DNA from: an uncultured Clostridium sp.
GTDB taxonomy: Bacteria > Bacillota > Clostridia > TANB77 > CAG-508
Length of the DNA stretch: 64,000 bases
Direction: 5' to 3'
Assembly (NCBI GenBank): GCA_900552555.1
Contig: URZW01000001.1
Span: forward strand, 1 to 64,000
Part shown: positions 24,734 through 33,405 of the stretch, piece by piece
Layout of the letters: each line of letters begins with the position of its first letter
Position numbering within the stretch: position 1 is the stretch's first letter
The notes under the pieces: model-generated
The model's input: the letters and a program-made list of their open reading frames with translations, nothing else
The model's database searches: none
Told to the model about the DNA's origin: nothing
Position numbers and translations under genes: made by a program

Positions 24734-26129
24734 TTATATCTTATTTTTGTTATTTTTAAATAATTTTTTGTATATTTTCCAGAATTTACCACTTTTTATA
24801 TTTTCAAGCTCATTTAATGCATTATTATATTTTGCAATATACTGTTCTAATTCTTGTTCTTTTTCTTTTAAAACTTTATTATTCCATTTTTCTCTTCCAA
24901 GGTAATAATCTTCAGTTTTTTGTCTGGCTTCCCATCCTCTGTCAATTTCTTTTTGCATCCATGTATGCATATATTGTAATTCTCCAATTAAAATTCTTAA
25001 AATTTCATTTCTATCTAATTCGGTTATAGGATTGTTTATTTTTTCAATATCTTCTACCTCATAAATGTTGTCCTTTATATTTCTATTTGTATACAACCAT
25101 TCATAATTTTTATCTACTATTTTCCCGATATCCTTGTTTTTTAATAAATAGACCTGTTTAGCAACTTCTGCATACTCCTTTTTTCCATTTTTTATATCTT
25201 GAAAGTTAGTATAAGAAAATTTTTCTATATTATCATTTGTTATTATTCCTTGGAAATCTTCATTACCTGTAATAATTGCTATTCTTTTCATAGCAATAGC
25301 CTCTTGAGCACATCTAGCAATTCCTAATATGATACCATTTTGTTCCATAATATCTCTAATATCATTACGTGCTCCTAACATATGGCATTCAATCTTTAGT
25401 TCTTTTATTTGTTCTTCTACTTTTTGTCTTTGACTTCCATCACCTACAATTGTTAATTCTGCTTTAGAATTTAATTTTTTGTATTCTAAAAACCATCTTA
25501 ATCCATTTATAACACCATTTTTCTTATCTTTTTCAAATCTTGAAATCAATAAAACTTTATTTAAATTTATTGGACTCTTGCTGTTAAATTCCAAAAAATC
25601 CACGCAATTAGGTATTACCTTATATTTGTTTTCTTCCAATTTAAATCTTTCCATATTTTCTTTTTTTGATGCTTCTTGAATTGCAATAATTTTTGAAGCC
25701 ATTTTATAATATAGTGTCTGGAAGTTCCTACCCATATTTCCCATTTGTAGTTCGTCATCATATACTCCTGTAATTCCATGATGTACATATGCAATATATG
25801 GGATATTTGTCAGTATACATGCTGAAAGTACAGATGCAACACAATCAATTTGATGTATATATACTAATTTTATATTATATTTTTCTATAATTTCCTTTAC
25901 TTGTTCAACTTTTTGTAAATTATAACTTGCTCGTGATTCATATGGAAAATTGATATACGTAACTCCCTTTATTTGTTTTAACTTTTCAGCATAAAATCCA
26001 TTTTCTGCTAAAACATATATTTTATATCCCCTTCTTGAAAATTCCTTTATTTGAGTTATACATGCAGTTTCAATTCCGCCTGCTGTTAATCTTGCATGAC
26101 ATATCAAAATATTATATTTTCCGCTTCAT
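24734..26129 (-). CDS. GT4 glycosyltransferase with C-terminal coiled coil; +1 shift at a CGG codon
   Basis: The best ribosome site (GAGGAG) serves an ATG at 26129, which reads M-K-CGG and then reaches TAA in two codons. Skipping the C of CGG (plus-strand CCG 26121-26123) gives MKGKYNILICHARLTAGGIETA, the usual GT4 beginning, and 464 residues. The rest is a GT-B enzyme: YIAYVHHGITG, VLLISRFEKDKKNG, ELTIVGDGS and GIARCAQEAIAMK. A helical tail ends in coiled coil (KEKEQELEQYIAKYNNALNEL). Without the shift, a TTG at 26107 could start a shortened form, but no ribosome site precedes it. It probably adds a sugar to the surface polymer. Confidence 0.82.
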
Positions 26130-26150
26130 TTTTTCTCCTCAATTAAATAG

Positions 26151-27119
26151 TTATTTTACTTTTTTTCTAAATTTTAAATATTGTTTTATACTCAATAATA
26201 ATACTATTTTTCTTAACAATTGTTTTATATTACTTGACTTTATATTTTTAATCATTCTTCTCTTTTTTATTTCATTTATGTATTGTTTTTGATCTTTATC
26301 TTCAAGAGTTTCTGTTTTTAATAAAATTGCATTTGTATAATATATTTTTAAATAATCTGCTGTGTTTTTATTAATATTATATTTTTCGATTTTTATTAAT
26401 GCCTCATCATATTGTTTTAAAGCATCGTAAGCCTTTTTCTTTGTTTTATTATAATCATTGTTTCGTGTTATGCTTCCATTAGATTGAACATATTGGTAAC
26501 CATAAAAGTCAATTGATATCATTGAACTTGCCAATACAATTACAAATGGTATAAGCCCAAAATCTTCATGTTCCGTTCCAACATTAAACAAGAGTTTATT
26601 ACGTATAAATATGTCTTTTTTCATTACATATACACATGGAGAATCAAGTAAAACATCTGATGCATATAAATATTTAAATCCTTCCTCTCCTGTTGTTTTT
26701 TCAAATATCGGTCCAGTTACCTTTTCTATAATATTATTATTTTCATCAACTCTTTGTAATTTAAATTTTATAAGTTCTATATTCTTTTCTATATATTGTT
26801 TTATTATACTATATAAATCAATATCTATATAATCATCAGAATCCAGAAACATTATATACTTTCCCTTTGCTTTTGCTATTCCATAGTTTCTAGTATCTGC
26901 AACTCCAGTATTTTGTTTTTTATAGTATGAAATTATTTCTGGATATCTTAACTTATATTCCTGCATTATTTCATCTGATAAATCCTTACTTCCATCATTT
27001 ATTACAACTATTTCTAATTCATCGTCTTTTTGTTGTAAAACAGAATCCAAGCATCTTTTTAGTGTATTTTCAGCATTAAATACTGGAATTATAATACTTA
27101 GTTTTATCAATAATATCAC
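26151..27119 (-). CDS. GT2 glycosyltransferase
   Basis: About 320 residues, soluble. GT2 N-terminus: KLSIIIPVFNAENTLKRCLDSVLQQ, VVINDGSKDLS, TRNYGIAKAKGKYIMFLDSDDY (DxD). The remaining part is helical and basic, without membrane spans. The start is uncertain: GTG 27119 or TTG 27110, the latter better spaced from AAGAAAG. It probably extends the surface polysaccharide using nucleotide sugars in the cytoplasm; sugar not predictable. Confidence 0.9.
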   Translation of the reverse strand: MILLIKLSIIIPVFNAENTLKRCLDSVLQQKDDELEIVVINDGSKDLSDEIMQEYKLRYPEIISYYKKQNTGVADTRNYGIAKAKGKYIMFLDSDDYIDIDLYSIIKQYIEKNIELIKFKLQRVDENNNIIEKVTGPIFEKTTGEEGFKYLYASDVLLDSPCVYVMKKDIFIRNKLLFNVGTEHEDFGLIPFVIVLASSMISIDFYGYQYVQSNGSITRNNDYNKTKKKAYDALKQYDEALIKIEKYNINKNTADYLKIYYTNAILLKTETLEDKDQKQYINEIKKRRMIKNIKSSNIKQLLRKIVLLLSIKQYLKFRKKVK

Positions 27120-27134
27120 ATCTTTCTTTTATAA

Positions 27135-28088
27135 TTAAATAAATGTTTTTAATAATTCACCTAATGGTTTCTTTTCATTTAATCTCTTTATTGTTTCTGC
27201 AAATAATGGTGCAATAGATACCACTTTTATTCTATCAATTTTCTTTTCTTCTGGTAAAGGTATTGTATTTGTTATAACAAGTTCTTTAATTGGTGAATTT
27301 TGTATTCTTTCAATTGCTGGTCCTGAAAGAACTCCATGTGTACATGCTGCATATACAGATCCAGCTCCGAACTCCTTTAATACTCTTACAGTTTCCATCA
27401 TAGAACCTGCAGTATCTATTTCATCGTCAAATATAATTGCATTTTTTCCTTTTACATCGCCAATAATTGTTGTTCCAATTGCTTTATCTTTATTTCCATC
27501 TCTTCTTTTATCAAGCATTGCTATTGGGCATCCGAAAAATTCAGAATATTTATATGCTTTTTTTGAACTTCCTGCATCAGTCGCAACTATTACCTTATTA
27601 TCTAATTTTTTATCTTCAAAATATTTTTCTAATAATCTTTCTGCTGAAAGTCTATCGCAATTTATATTATTAAAATATGCCTGTATTGCAGGATTGTGTA
27701 AATCACAAGTTATCACTCTTGTTGCACCAGCTGCTTCTAATAACTCTGCAAAAAGTTTTGCTGTTATTGGTACTCTTGGTTGATCTTTTTTATCAGATCT
27801 TGAGTACATATAGTAAGGTAATACAACATTAATATTTCTTGCAGATGCTCTTTTAACTGCATCTATTGTTATTAATAATTCCATTATTCTTTCATTAACG
27901 GGTGGCATTGTACTTTGAATTAAGTAAACATCATAATCTCTAACCGTTTCTAATATTTGAACAAAATTATTATCATTTTTAAATTTCATTCTTTCAATTT
28001 TTCCCATAGACAATTTTAAATAATCACATATTTCCCTTGTAAAAGGTTCTGCTGATTTACTACAAGCAAATATTTTAATTTTTTCCAT
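27135..28088 (-). CDS. prs: ribose-phosphate pyrophosphokinase
   Basis: 317 residues. PRPP synthase makes PRPP from ribose 5-phosphate and ATP. Family parts: LIQSTMPPVNERIMELLITIDA, VVLPYYMYSRSDKKDQPR, ITCDLHNPAIQAYF, VIVATDAGSSKKA (catalytic region), and the PRPP loop AIIFDDEIDTAGSM. Typical bacterial PRPP synthases keep D(L/M)HAxQIQGFF; here it reads DLHNPAIQAYF, so it belongs to a divergent branch. The ATG at 28088 follows AAGGGA; an ATG 18 bases upstream overlaps it. It is oddly placed inside the envelope-glycan cluster, with 16 bases to the GT2 gene. Confidence 0.92.
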   Translation of the reverse strand: MEKIKIFACSKSAEPFTREICDYLKLSMGKIERMKFKNDNNFVQILETVRDYDVYLIQSTMPPVNERIMELLITIDAVKRASARNINVVLPYYMYSRSDKKDQPRVPITAKLFAELLEAAGATRVITCDLHNPAIQAYFNNINCDRLSAERLLEKYFEDKKLDNKVIVATDAGSSKKAYKYSEFFGCPIAMLDKRRDGNKDKAIGTTIIGDVKGKNAIIFDDEIDTAGSMMETVRVLKEFGAGSVYAACTHGVLSGPAIERIQNSPIKELVITNTIPLPEEKKIDRIKVVSIAPLFAETIKRLNEKKPLGELLKTFI

Positions 28089-28110
28089 AATATCATTTCC
28101 CTTCATATCT

Positions 28111-28887
28111 TTAGTATTTTACTATAGTTTCTAAAATTTCTTTATCTGTTAATTTATGTTTTGCATTGGTTGATAATTCTAGTATTATTTTATTTTCATA
28201 TTTATATGATTCCAAAATTTGTTCAGGATCCATTTCTTCAAATGGATATTCTACTATTTCACCTGAAATATAATCTCTTTGATATGCAATTCCAGTAATA
28301 TTTATGATATACAATTTCTTAGAATTAATCATTTTTTCTAGTTTTTTTTCAATATAACTTTCAATACTACCATCGCTTTTTAAATATCCATCCTCTGATA
28401 TATAAAAATTATTTATACTATTTCTATTTAATAACATCAAAAATAAATCTCTAGACTGATTAGATATCCATATGCCATTATTTGATGGTATATTTTCAAG
28501 TAAATTTCCCAATTCTTTTTCCTCAGGCTTTGATTTTTTTATAATACCTGCTAAGTCAACATTGAATTGAATTTGTGGTTTTATTTGTAAAATTTTTCTT
28601 CCATCTTTCTCTTCTTCTACTTGATATATATCTGTATTTCCTGTTGCATTTATTTCTTTTTTCATATCTTGTAATTCTTCAATAGATACATTTACAACAT
28701 TATTAATTGTAGTATCTGTTTCCTCTTCTATTAAATTTTTATCACTCTCAATAGTCTCTTGATTTTCAATATTTGTCTCTTCGATATTATTTGTTTCTTT
28801 TACATTTTCATAATTTTCTTTTTTTATCCCAAAAATTATTCCAATTATAATTACAATTATCAATAGTAGAAAAAAAAGTTTTTTCAT
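28111..28887 (-). CDS. hypothetical membrane-anchored protein
   Basis: About 258 residues. One N-terminal span (KKLFFLLLIIVIIIGIIFGI) anchors it. An Asn/Glu/Thr-rich linker (40-75) is followed by an external domain with VNVSIEELQDMKKEINATGNTDIYQVEEEKDG and ILQIKPQIQFNVDLAG. No recognised family. It lies 22 bases before prs and next to a GtrB-like gene, so I infer an envelope role. Confidence 0.75.
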   Translation of the reverse strand: MKKLFFLLLIIVIIIGIIFGIKKENYENVKETNNIEETNIENQETIESDKNLIEEETDTTINNVVNVSIEELQDMKKEINATGNTDIYQVEEEKDGRKILQIKPQIQFNVDLAGIIKKSKPEEKELGNLLENIPSNNGIWISNQSRDLFLMLLNRNSINNFYISEDGYLKSDGSIESYIEKKLEKMINSKKLYIINITGIAYQRDYISGEIVEYPFEEMDPEQILESYKYENKIILELSTNAKHKLTDKEILETIVKY

Positions 28888-28913
28888 ATACAATCATTTT
28901 CCCTTCTAAAATT

Positions 28914-29855
28914 TTATCTATCAATTTTTTCTTTAATTATATATTTAGGTCTTTGTTTTATTTCTAAATACATTTTTGAAATATATTCAGATAATATTCC
29001 TATAGATATTAATTGGATTCCTCCTATAAATAATACAGCAGTTATTGTTGATGCGTATCCAGGAACAATTTTACCTTTTACAATAGTTTCTATAATAATA
29101 CTAATTCCAAATATTATAGATAAAAATGATATTATAAATCCTAATATAATTGATATTTTTAGTGGAGCTGTAGTAAATGATGTTATTCCATCTATTGCAT
29201 ATTTAAATAATTTTTTAAAACTCCATTTTGATTCTCCAGCAACTCTTGGTCTATTTTCTACTTCTATATATTTAACATTAAAACCTACCCAATTAAAGAT
29301 TCCTTTTGAAAATCTATTATATTCTTTTAATGATAAAATTGATTCCGCAACATGTCTTTTCATCATTCTATAATCTTGAGAACCTTGTCTAATTTTTACA
29401 GATCCGACATTTCCCATTATAGCATAAAACATTCTTGCAAACATACTCTTTATAACAGATTCGCCTTTTCTATTTCTACAAGTAGTTACCATATCATAAT
29501 TTTCTTCCATTCCTGCTATCATATCAATTATAATTTCAGGGTCATTTTGTAAATCAGCATCCATTATTACAACGTATTCACCAGTAAAATTTTCCAATCC
29601 AGCATACATAGCTGCCTCTTTTCCAAAATTTCTTGAAAATGCTATTATTCTAATATTTTCATCCTTTTTCTTTAATTCTTTTAATTTTTTTAATGTATTA
29701 TCCGAACTTCCATCATCTATAAATAAAATTTCATAATCGTACTTTTCTACTAATTTTTTTATTGTTTTTATTGTTTCTTCATAAAATTTTTCTATTCCTT
29801 CACTTTCATTATAGCATGGTACTATTAAAGATATTTTTTTCTTCATTTTTATCAC
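28914..29855 (-). CDS. GtrB-like GT2 glycosyltransferase
   Basis: 313 residues, same architecture as the paralogues at 23746 and 46217: SLIVPCYNESEGIEKFYEET, LFIDDGSSDNT, FSRNFGKEAAMYAGL, MDADLQNDPEIIIDM, GSQDYRMMKR, VAGESKWSFKKLF, and two C-terminal spans. It probably makes a polyprenyl-phosphate sugar. Start is GTG 29855 or the ATG nine bases inside. The QDYR motif replaces the GDFR of the other two, hinting at a different sugar. Confidence 0.92.
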   Translation of the reverse strand: MIKMKKKISLIVPCYNESEGIEKFYEETIKTIKKLVEKYDYEILFIDDGSSDNTLKKLKELKKKDENIRIIAFSRNFGKEAAMYAGLENFTGEYVVIMDADLQNDPEIIIDMIAGMEENYDMVTTCRNRKGESVIKSMFARMFYAIMGNVGSVKIRQGSQDYRMMKRHVAESILSLKEYNRFSKGIFNWVGFNVKYIEVENRPRVAGESKWSFKKLFKYAIDGITSFTTAPLKISIILGFIISFLSIIFGISIIIETIVKGKIVPGYASTITAVLFIGGIQLISIGILSEYISKMYLEIKQRPKYIIKEKIDR

Positions 29856-29882
29856 ATTTTCCTTTCTTTATGTACACATTAT

Positions 29883-30338
29883 TTATTTCTCATTTGCTTT
29901 TTTTATATTTTTTATAATCATAAATATAATTATTATCACAATTATAATACCACAAATTATTATTAATCTATTATTAGCCTTAGTCTTTTTTTCATTTATT
30001 GTTATATCATCATTTTCTATATTTTCATTATTTTGTAATTTTTGATTTTGAGTAACATTATTTTCATTTATTGTATTCCCATCTATTTCTTCTGTTCCCT
30101 TATATAAAATAAAATTTTCTTCTAAAACTTCACTATTTGTTTGTTCTGTATTCTTAACTTCTTCATATTCCTTTGCTTGTTCTTGTCCCTCTTCAGAAGT
30201 AAAATCAGTTCTTCCAGAGCTTGCTGGTGGTACTGGTATATCGACAAATCTGCCATCTTCTTCTGTTGCATATGTAAAATTATATATATTAAAAATCAAT
30301 AACATACTTATTAATAATATTGTTAAATATTTTTTCAT
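29883..30338 (-). CDS. hypothetical secreted/membrane protein
   Basis: About 151 residues. N-terminal signal (KKYLTILLISMLLIFNIYNFTYA), a polar Asn/Glu/Thr-rich middle with PVPPASSGRTDFTSEEGQEQ, and a C-terminal span (LIIICGIIIVIIIIFMI) followed by KNIKKANEK. This sortase-like layout lacks an LPxTG motif. No family recognised. It is encoded between a GT and the lectin-glucosaminidase gene. Confidence 0.7.
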   Translation of the reverse strand: MKKYLTILLISMLLIFNIYNFTYATEEDGRFVDIPVPPASSGRTDFTSEEGQEQAKEYEEVKNTEQTNSEVLEENFILYKGTEEIDGNTINENNVTQNQKLQNNENIENDDITINEKKTKANNRLIIICGIIIVIIIIFMIIKNIKKANEK

Positions 30339-30409
30339 TTCAATCATTTTCCTTTCAAAATATGATTAAGGCTGGGAAAGAAAATATTCTCAACCCTAAT
30401 CTCCTATAT

Positions 30410-33388
30410 TTATCTTAAATAATCAGTTGCTGCATAGCCTTTAAGTCCATTGCCAAAATCAACTTCATCCCACCAATATCCATCAATATTTTTTACATGT
30501 TTATTTATGCGTATTCCAATTGTTCCATCTGATATAGATGCAACAATTTCAGAATTCGTTCCTGGATCTTTTCTAAGTCTTATTCCTGTTTTGCTTTCTG
30601 TTCTAACAGTCACCTTTTCACCTGTAACTTGTTGATTTCCGCCATTTGACTCTGGCTTTATTGAATTTGTTGATGGCATATTCTCATAAACTGGTATTAC
30701 AAATTTAATTGAATTTTTCAATGTTCCTGTATTTACATATGCGCTTCTAAGTGTTCTTGCTTCACTATATGCAGCAGATAGATTTTGCATATATTGATGA
30801 TTATATAATCCACCTCCACTTGCTGGGTTTACATCGAATTTGTTTAAATAAAGTGTATGTTGTTTTATACCTATATAATTGTTCTTTAATATTGTAATTC
30901 CACCTTCTAATCCCTTTTGCATTGTATCCCAACCTTTATCTTTTGCATATGCTAATGCAGTTGGAATATCATTTCCTACTTGTGCACCAATATTAAATGG
31001 ATTATAATATTTTTTTCCATCACCACCATCCATATTTATAGTTCCAGATCCATTTCTACCTTGTTCTTGAAATAATCTTGCTATAACATAATATGGATTT
31101 ATATTCTTATTTTTACATGCAGACATAATATCACTAGCATTATTTTGTAAAAATGTATCGTCAACTTGATATTTTATAGAACTTAATGTTGCTCCACTAC
31201 TTTCATAATTTCCTAAATCCAAAAATTGAAATATATCTGTATCATTTAGAAAATTTCTTGGATCCATAAAATATGCTATACCATTATATGATGCTGATGC
31301 CCATACTCCACTTATATATGGATTAGGTGCAATCCAATCACCATTATATGTTGGTGTATATACTAAGTTTCCTTGTTTATTAGCATATTCATATTCTCCT
31401 CTTACCGCTGTTGAAAAATCTAAATTTGTATATAAAATTTCGAATTGCCAATTTGGATATTTTTCTGCAAGACTATCTAATGAATCCATTACCCCCGGAT
31501 ATTTTATTGAATCTATATTCACTCCACTAACAGTAGTTTTATATAAATAAAATAATTGTGTACTACTAGCTTTTTGTTTATCTCCCAATACTATTTTTGA
31601 GCCATTTTCTATCTTATTTTGTATAGTTATTGCAAGATCTTGACGTGATACAGGTGAAAATGTCCATCCATTTATTTTACTATCTACTATTATCCACATC
31701 TGTCCTAATAGTCCTTTATAATCATCTTGTACTATTTCTGTTCCTCCAACTATATTATTATCTTTTACTGTTAAACTCTTACCAGTATGTCTTGCAGTTA
31801 TTTTATAAAAACCATCAACATATTCAAATTTAAATTTCTGCCATGAAACATTTCCGTATTCCCAAATTCCTAATGTTGCATTATTATTTACATTATTTCC
31901 TGAAACTTCTATTGCTTTATTTGTATTTACTCCCACTGCTAGCTTATATGTACCATTATCAACAGTTTTTTTGAATTCAACAGTTTTTACCAAATAAAAC
32001 ATTTGATTATCATTATTTTTAAATTTTGATAACACTATTTTTGAACCATTTTGTATACTATTTTGTATAGTAAGTGCTAATTCTGGATTATTTAATGGAG
32101 ATATTATCCATCCATTTTTATTACTATCTTTCAATATCCATTTTTGGCAATTACTTCCGGTGTAATCGGATTGTACAATTTCTGCTCCTTCCTTTAAGTT
32201 GTCACCTTTAACTGTTAAACTTTTTCCCGTATGTATTGCTGTTATCTTATAGTATCCTTCTTTATATTCAAATTTAAATTTTTGCCATGAAGCATTTCCA
32301 TAATCCCATATTCCTATTTTAGTATTGTTTTCTGTATTGCCACCTGGTACTTCTAGTCCTTTGTTGGAAGAAGCACCTATTAAAATTTCATAAGTTGCAT
32401 TTTCATGTGTTCTTTCATTATTGCTAATATTATATAAATATAGCATTTGATTGTCATTATCCCTTGTTTTAGATAATATCATTTTTGAACCATTTTGTAT
32501 TTTCCCCTGTATACTTATTGCTAAATTTGGATTACTTAAAGGAGATATTATCCATCCATTTTTATTTGTATCTCTTAATATCCATTTTTGTCCACTTGTT
32601 CCCGCATAATCAGATTGAATTATCTCTGTTCCCTCTGCTAAACTGTTATTTTTAGCAGTTAGGCTTTTTCCTGTATGTATTGATGTTATTTTATAATATC
32701 CTTCTTTATATTCAAAATAAAATTTTTGCCATGCTGCATTACCATATTCCCATATGCCTATTCTTGTATTATTTTCTGTATTACCTCCTGGAAGTTCTAG
32801 TGTTTTATTTGGATTAACACCTATCGACATTTTATATATACCATCATTATGAGTTTTTTCATTATTACTTATATCATATAAATAAAACATTTGATTATCG
32901 TTATCTGCCGTTTTAGATAATACAATTTTTGAACCATTTTGTATTGATCCCTTTACACATATAGATAAGTTTGAATTACTATAAAGAGATATTACCCATC
33001 CATTTTTATTTGTATCTCTTAATATCCATTTTTGTCCATCAGAGCCAACATAATCAGATTGAACTATTTCTGTACCATCTGTAATATTATTATTTTTAAC
33101 AGTTAAACTTTTACCTGTATGCATTGCCGTTATTTTATAGAATCCACCTTCATATTCAAAATAAAATTTTTGCCATGCCACACTTCCATAATCCCAAAGT
33201 CCTATTCCTGCATTATTGTCTGTATTGCCTCCAGGAAGTTCTAGTGCTTTATTAGGTTGTTTACCAATTGACACTTTATATATACCATTTTCTTTTACTT
33301 TATCTGCTTTTGCATAACTATTCGTCCCTAATAAGCCTAATATTAAAGTTACTATAATTGCCATTAAAAAAAATTTTTCTTTTTTCAT
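30410..33388 (-). CDS. secreted lectin-repeat N-acetylglucosaminidase with SH3b domain
   Basis: 992 residues. Signal peptide (1-26), then four ricin-B-type (RICIN-like) repeats of about 147 residues each (from 32 to 618). Each starts GIYKVSIG..PNKALELPGGN, and has FYKITAMHTGKSLTVKNNNI, QKWILRDTNKNGW and NGSKIVLSK..DNDNQMFYLY. Next is a glucosaminidase domain (about 630-890) with NWQFEILYTNLDF and the catalytic Glu region IARLFQEQGRNGSG. A final SH3b domain (about 920-992; GIRLRKDPGTNSEIVAS) binds the wall. It is a peptidoglycan hydrolase acting outside the membrane, with lectin modules probably gripping the cluster's polysaccharide. It lies 18 bases after a carboxypeptidase with the same repeats. 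Confidence 0.9.
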   Translation of the reverse strand: MKKEKFFLMAIIVTLILGLLGTNSYAKADKVKENGIYKVSIGKQPNKALELPGGNTDNNAGIGLWDYGSVAWQKFYFEYEGGFYKITAMHTGKSLTVKNNNITDGTEIVQSDYVGSDGQKWILRDTNKNGWVISLYSNSNLSICVKGSIQNGSKIVLSKTADNDNQMFYLYDISNNEKTHNDGIYKMSIGVNPNKTLELPGGNTENNTRIGIWEYGNAAWQKFYFEYKEGYYKITSIHTGKSLTAKNNSLAEGTEIIQSDYAGTSGQKWILRDTNKNGWIISPLSNPNLAISIQGKIQNGSKMILSKTRDNDNQMLYLYNISNNERTHENATYEILIGASSNKGLEVPGGNTENNTKIGIWDYGNASWQKFKFEYKEGYYKITAIHTGKSLTVKGDNLKEGAEIVQSDYTGSNCQKWILKDSNKNGWIISPLNNPELALTIQNSIQNGSKIVLSKFKNNDNQMFYLVKTVEFKKTVDNGTYKLAVGVNTNKAIEVSGNNVNNNATLGIWEYGNVSWQKFKFEYVDGFYKITARHTGKSLTVKDNNIVGGTEIVQDDYKGLLGQMWIIVDSKINGWTFSPVSRQDLAITIQNKIENGSKIVLGDKQKASSTQLFYLYKTTVSGVNIDSIKYPGVMDSLDSLAEKYPNWQFEILYTNLDFSTAVRGEYEYANKQGNLVYTPTYNGDWIAPNPYISGVWASASYNGIAYFMDPRNFLNDTDIFQFLDLGNYESSGATLSSIKYQVDDTFLQNNASDIMSACKNKNINPYYVIARLFQEQGRNGSGTINMDGGDGKKYYNPFNIGAQVGNDIPTALAYAKDKGWDTMQKGLEGGITILKNNYIGIKQHTLYLNKFDVNPASGGGLYNHQYMQNLSAAYSEARTLRSAYVNTGTLKNSIKFVIPVYENMPSTNSIKPESNGGNQQVTGEKVTVRTESKTGIRLRKDPGTNSEIVASISDGTIGIRINKHVKNIDGYWWDEVDFGNGLKGYAATDYLR
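31535..33295 (-). repeat. four tandem ricin-like repeats (about 441 bp each)
   Basis: Approximate units 33295-32855, 32854-32414, 32413-31973 and 31972-31535. The DNA is also clearly repeated, for example TTAATATCCATTTTTG in several units, so the array is open to recombination. Confidence 0.8.
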
Positions 33389-33405
33389 TAGTACTTTCCT
33401 CCATT

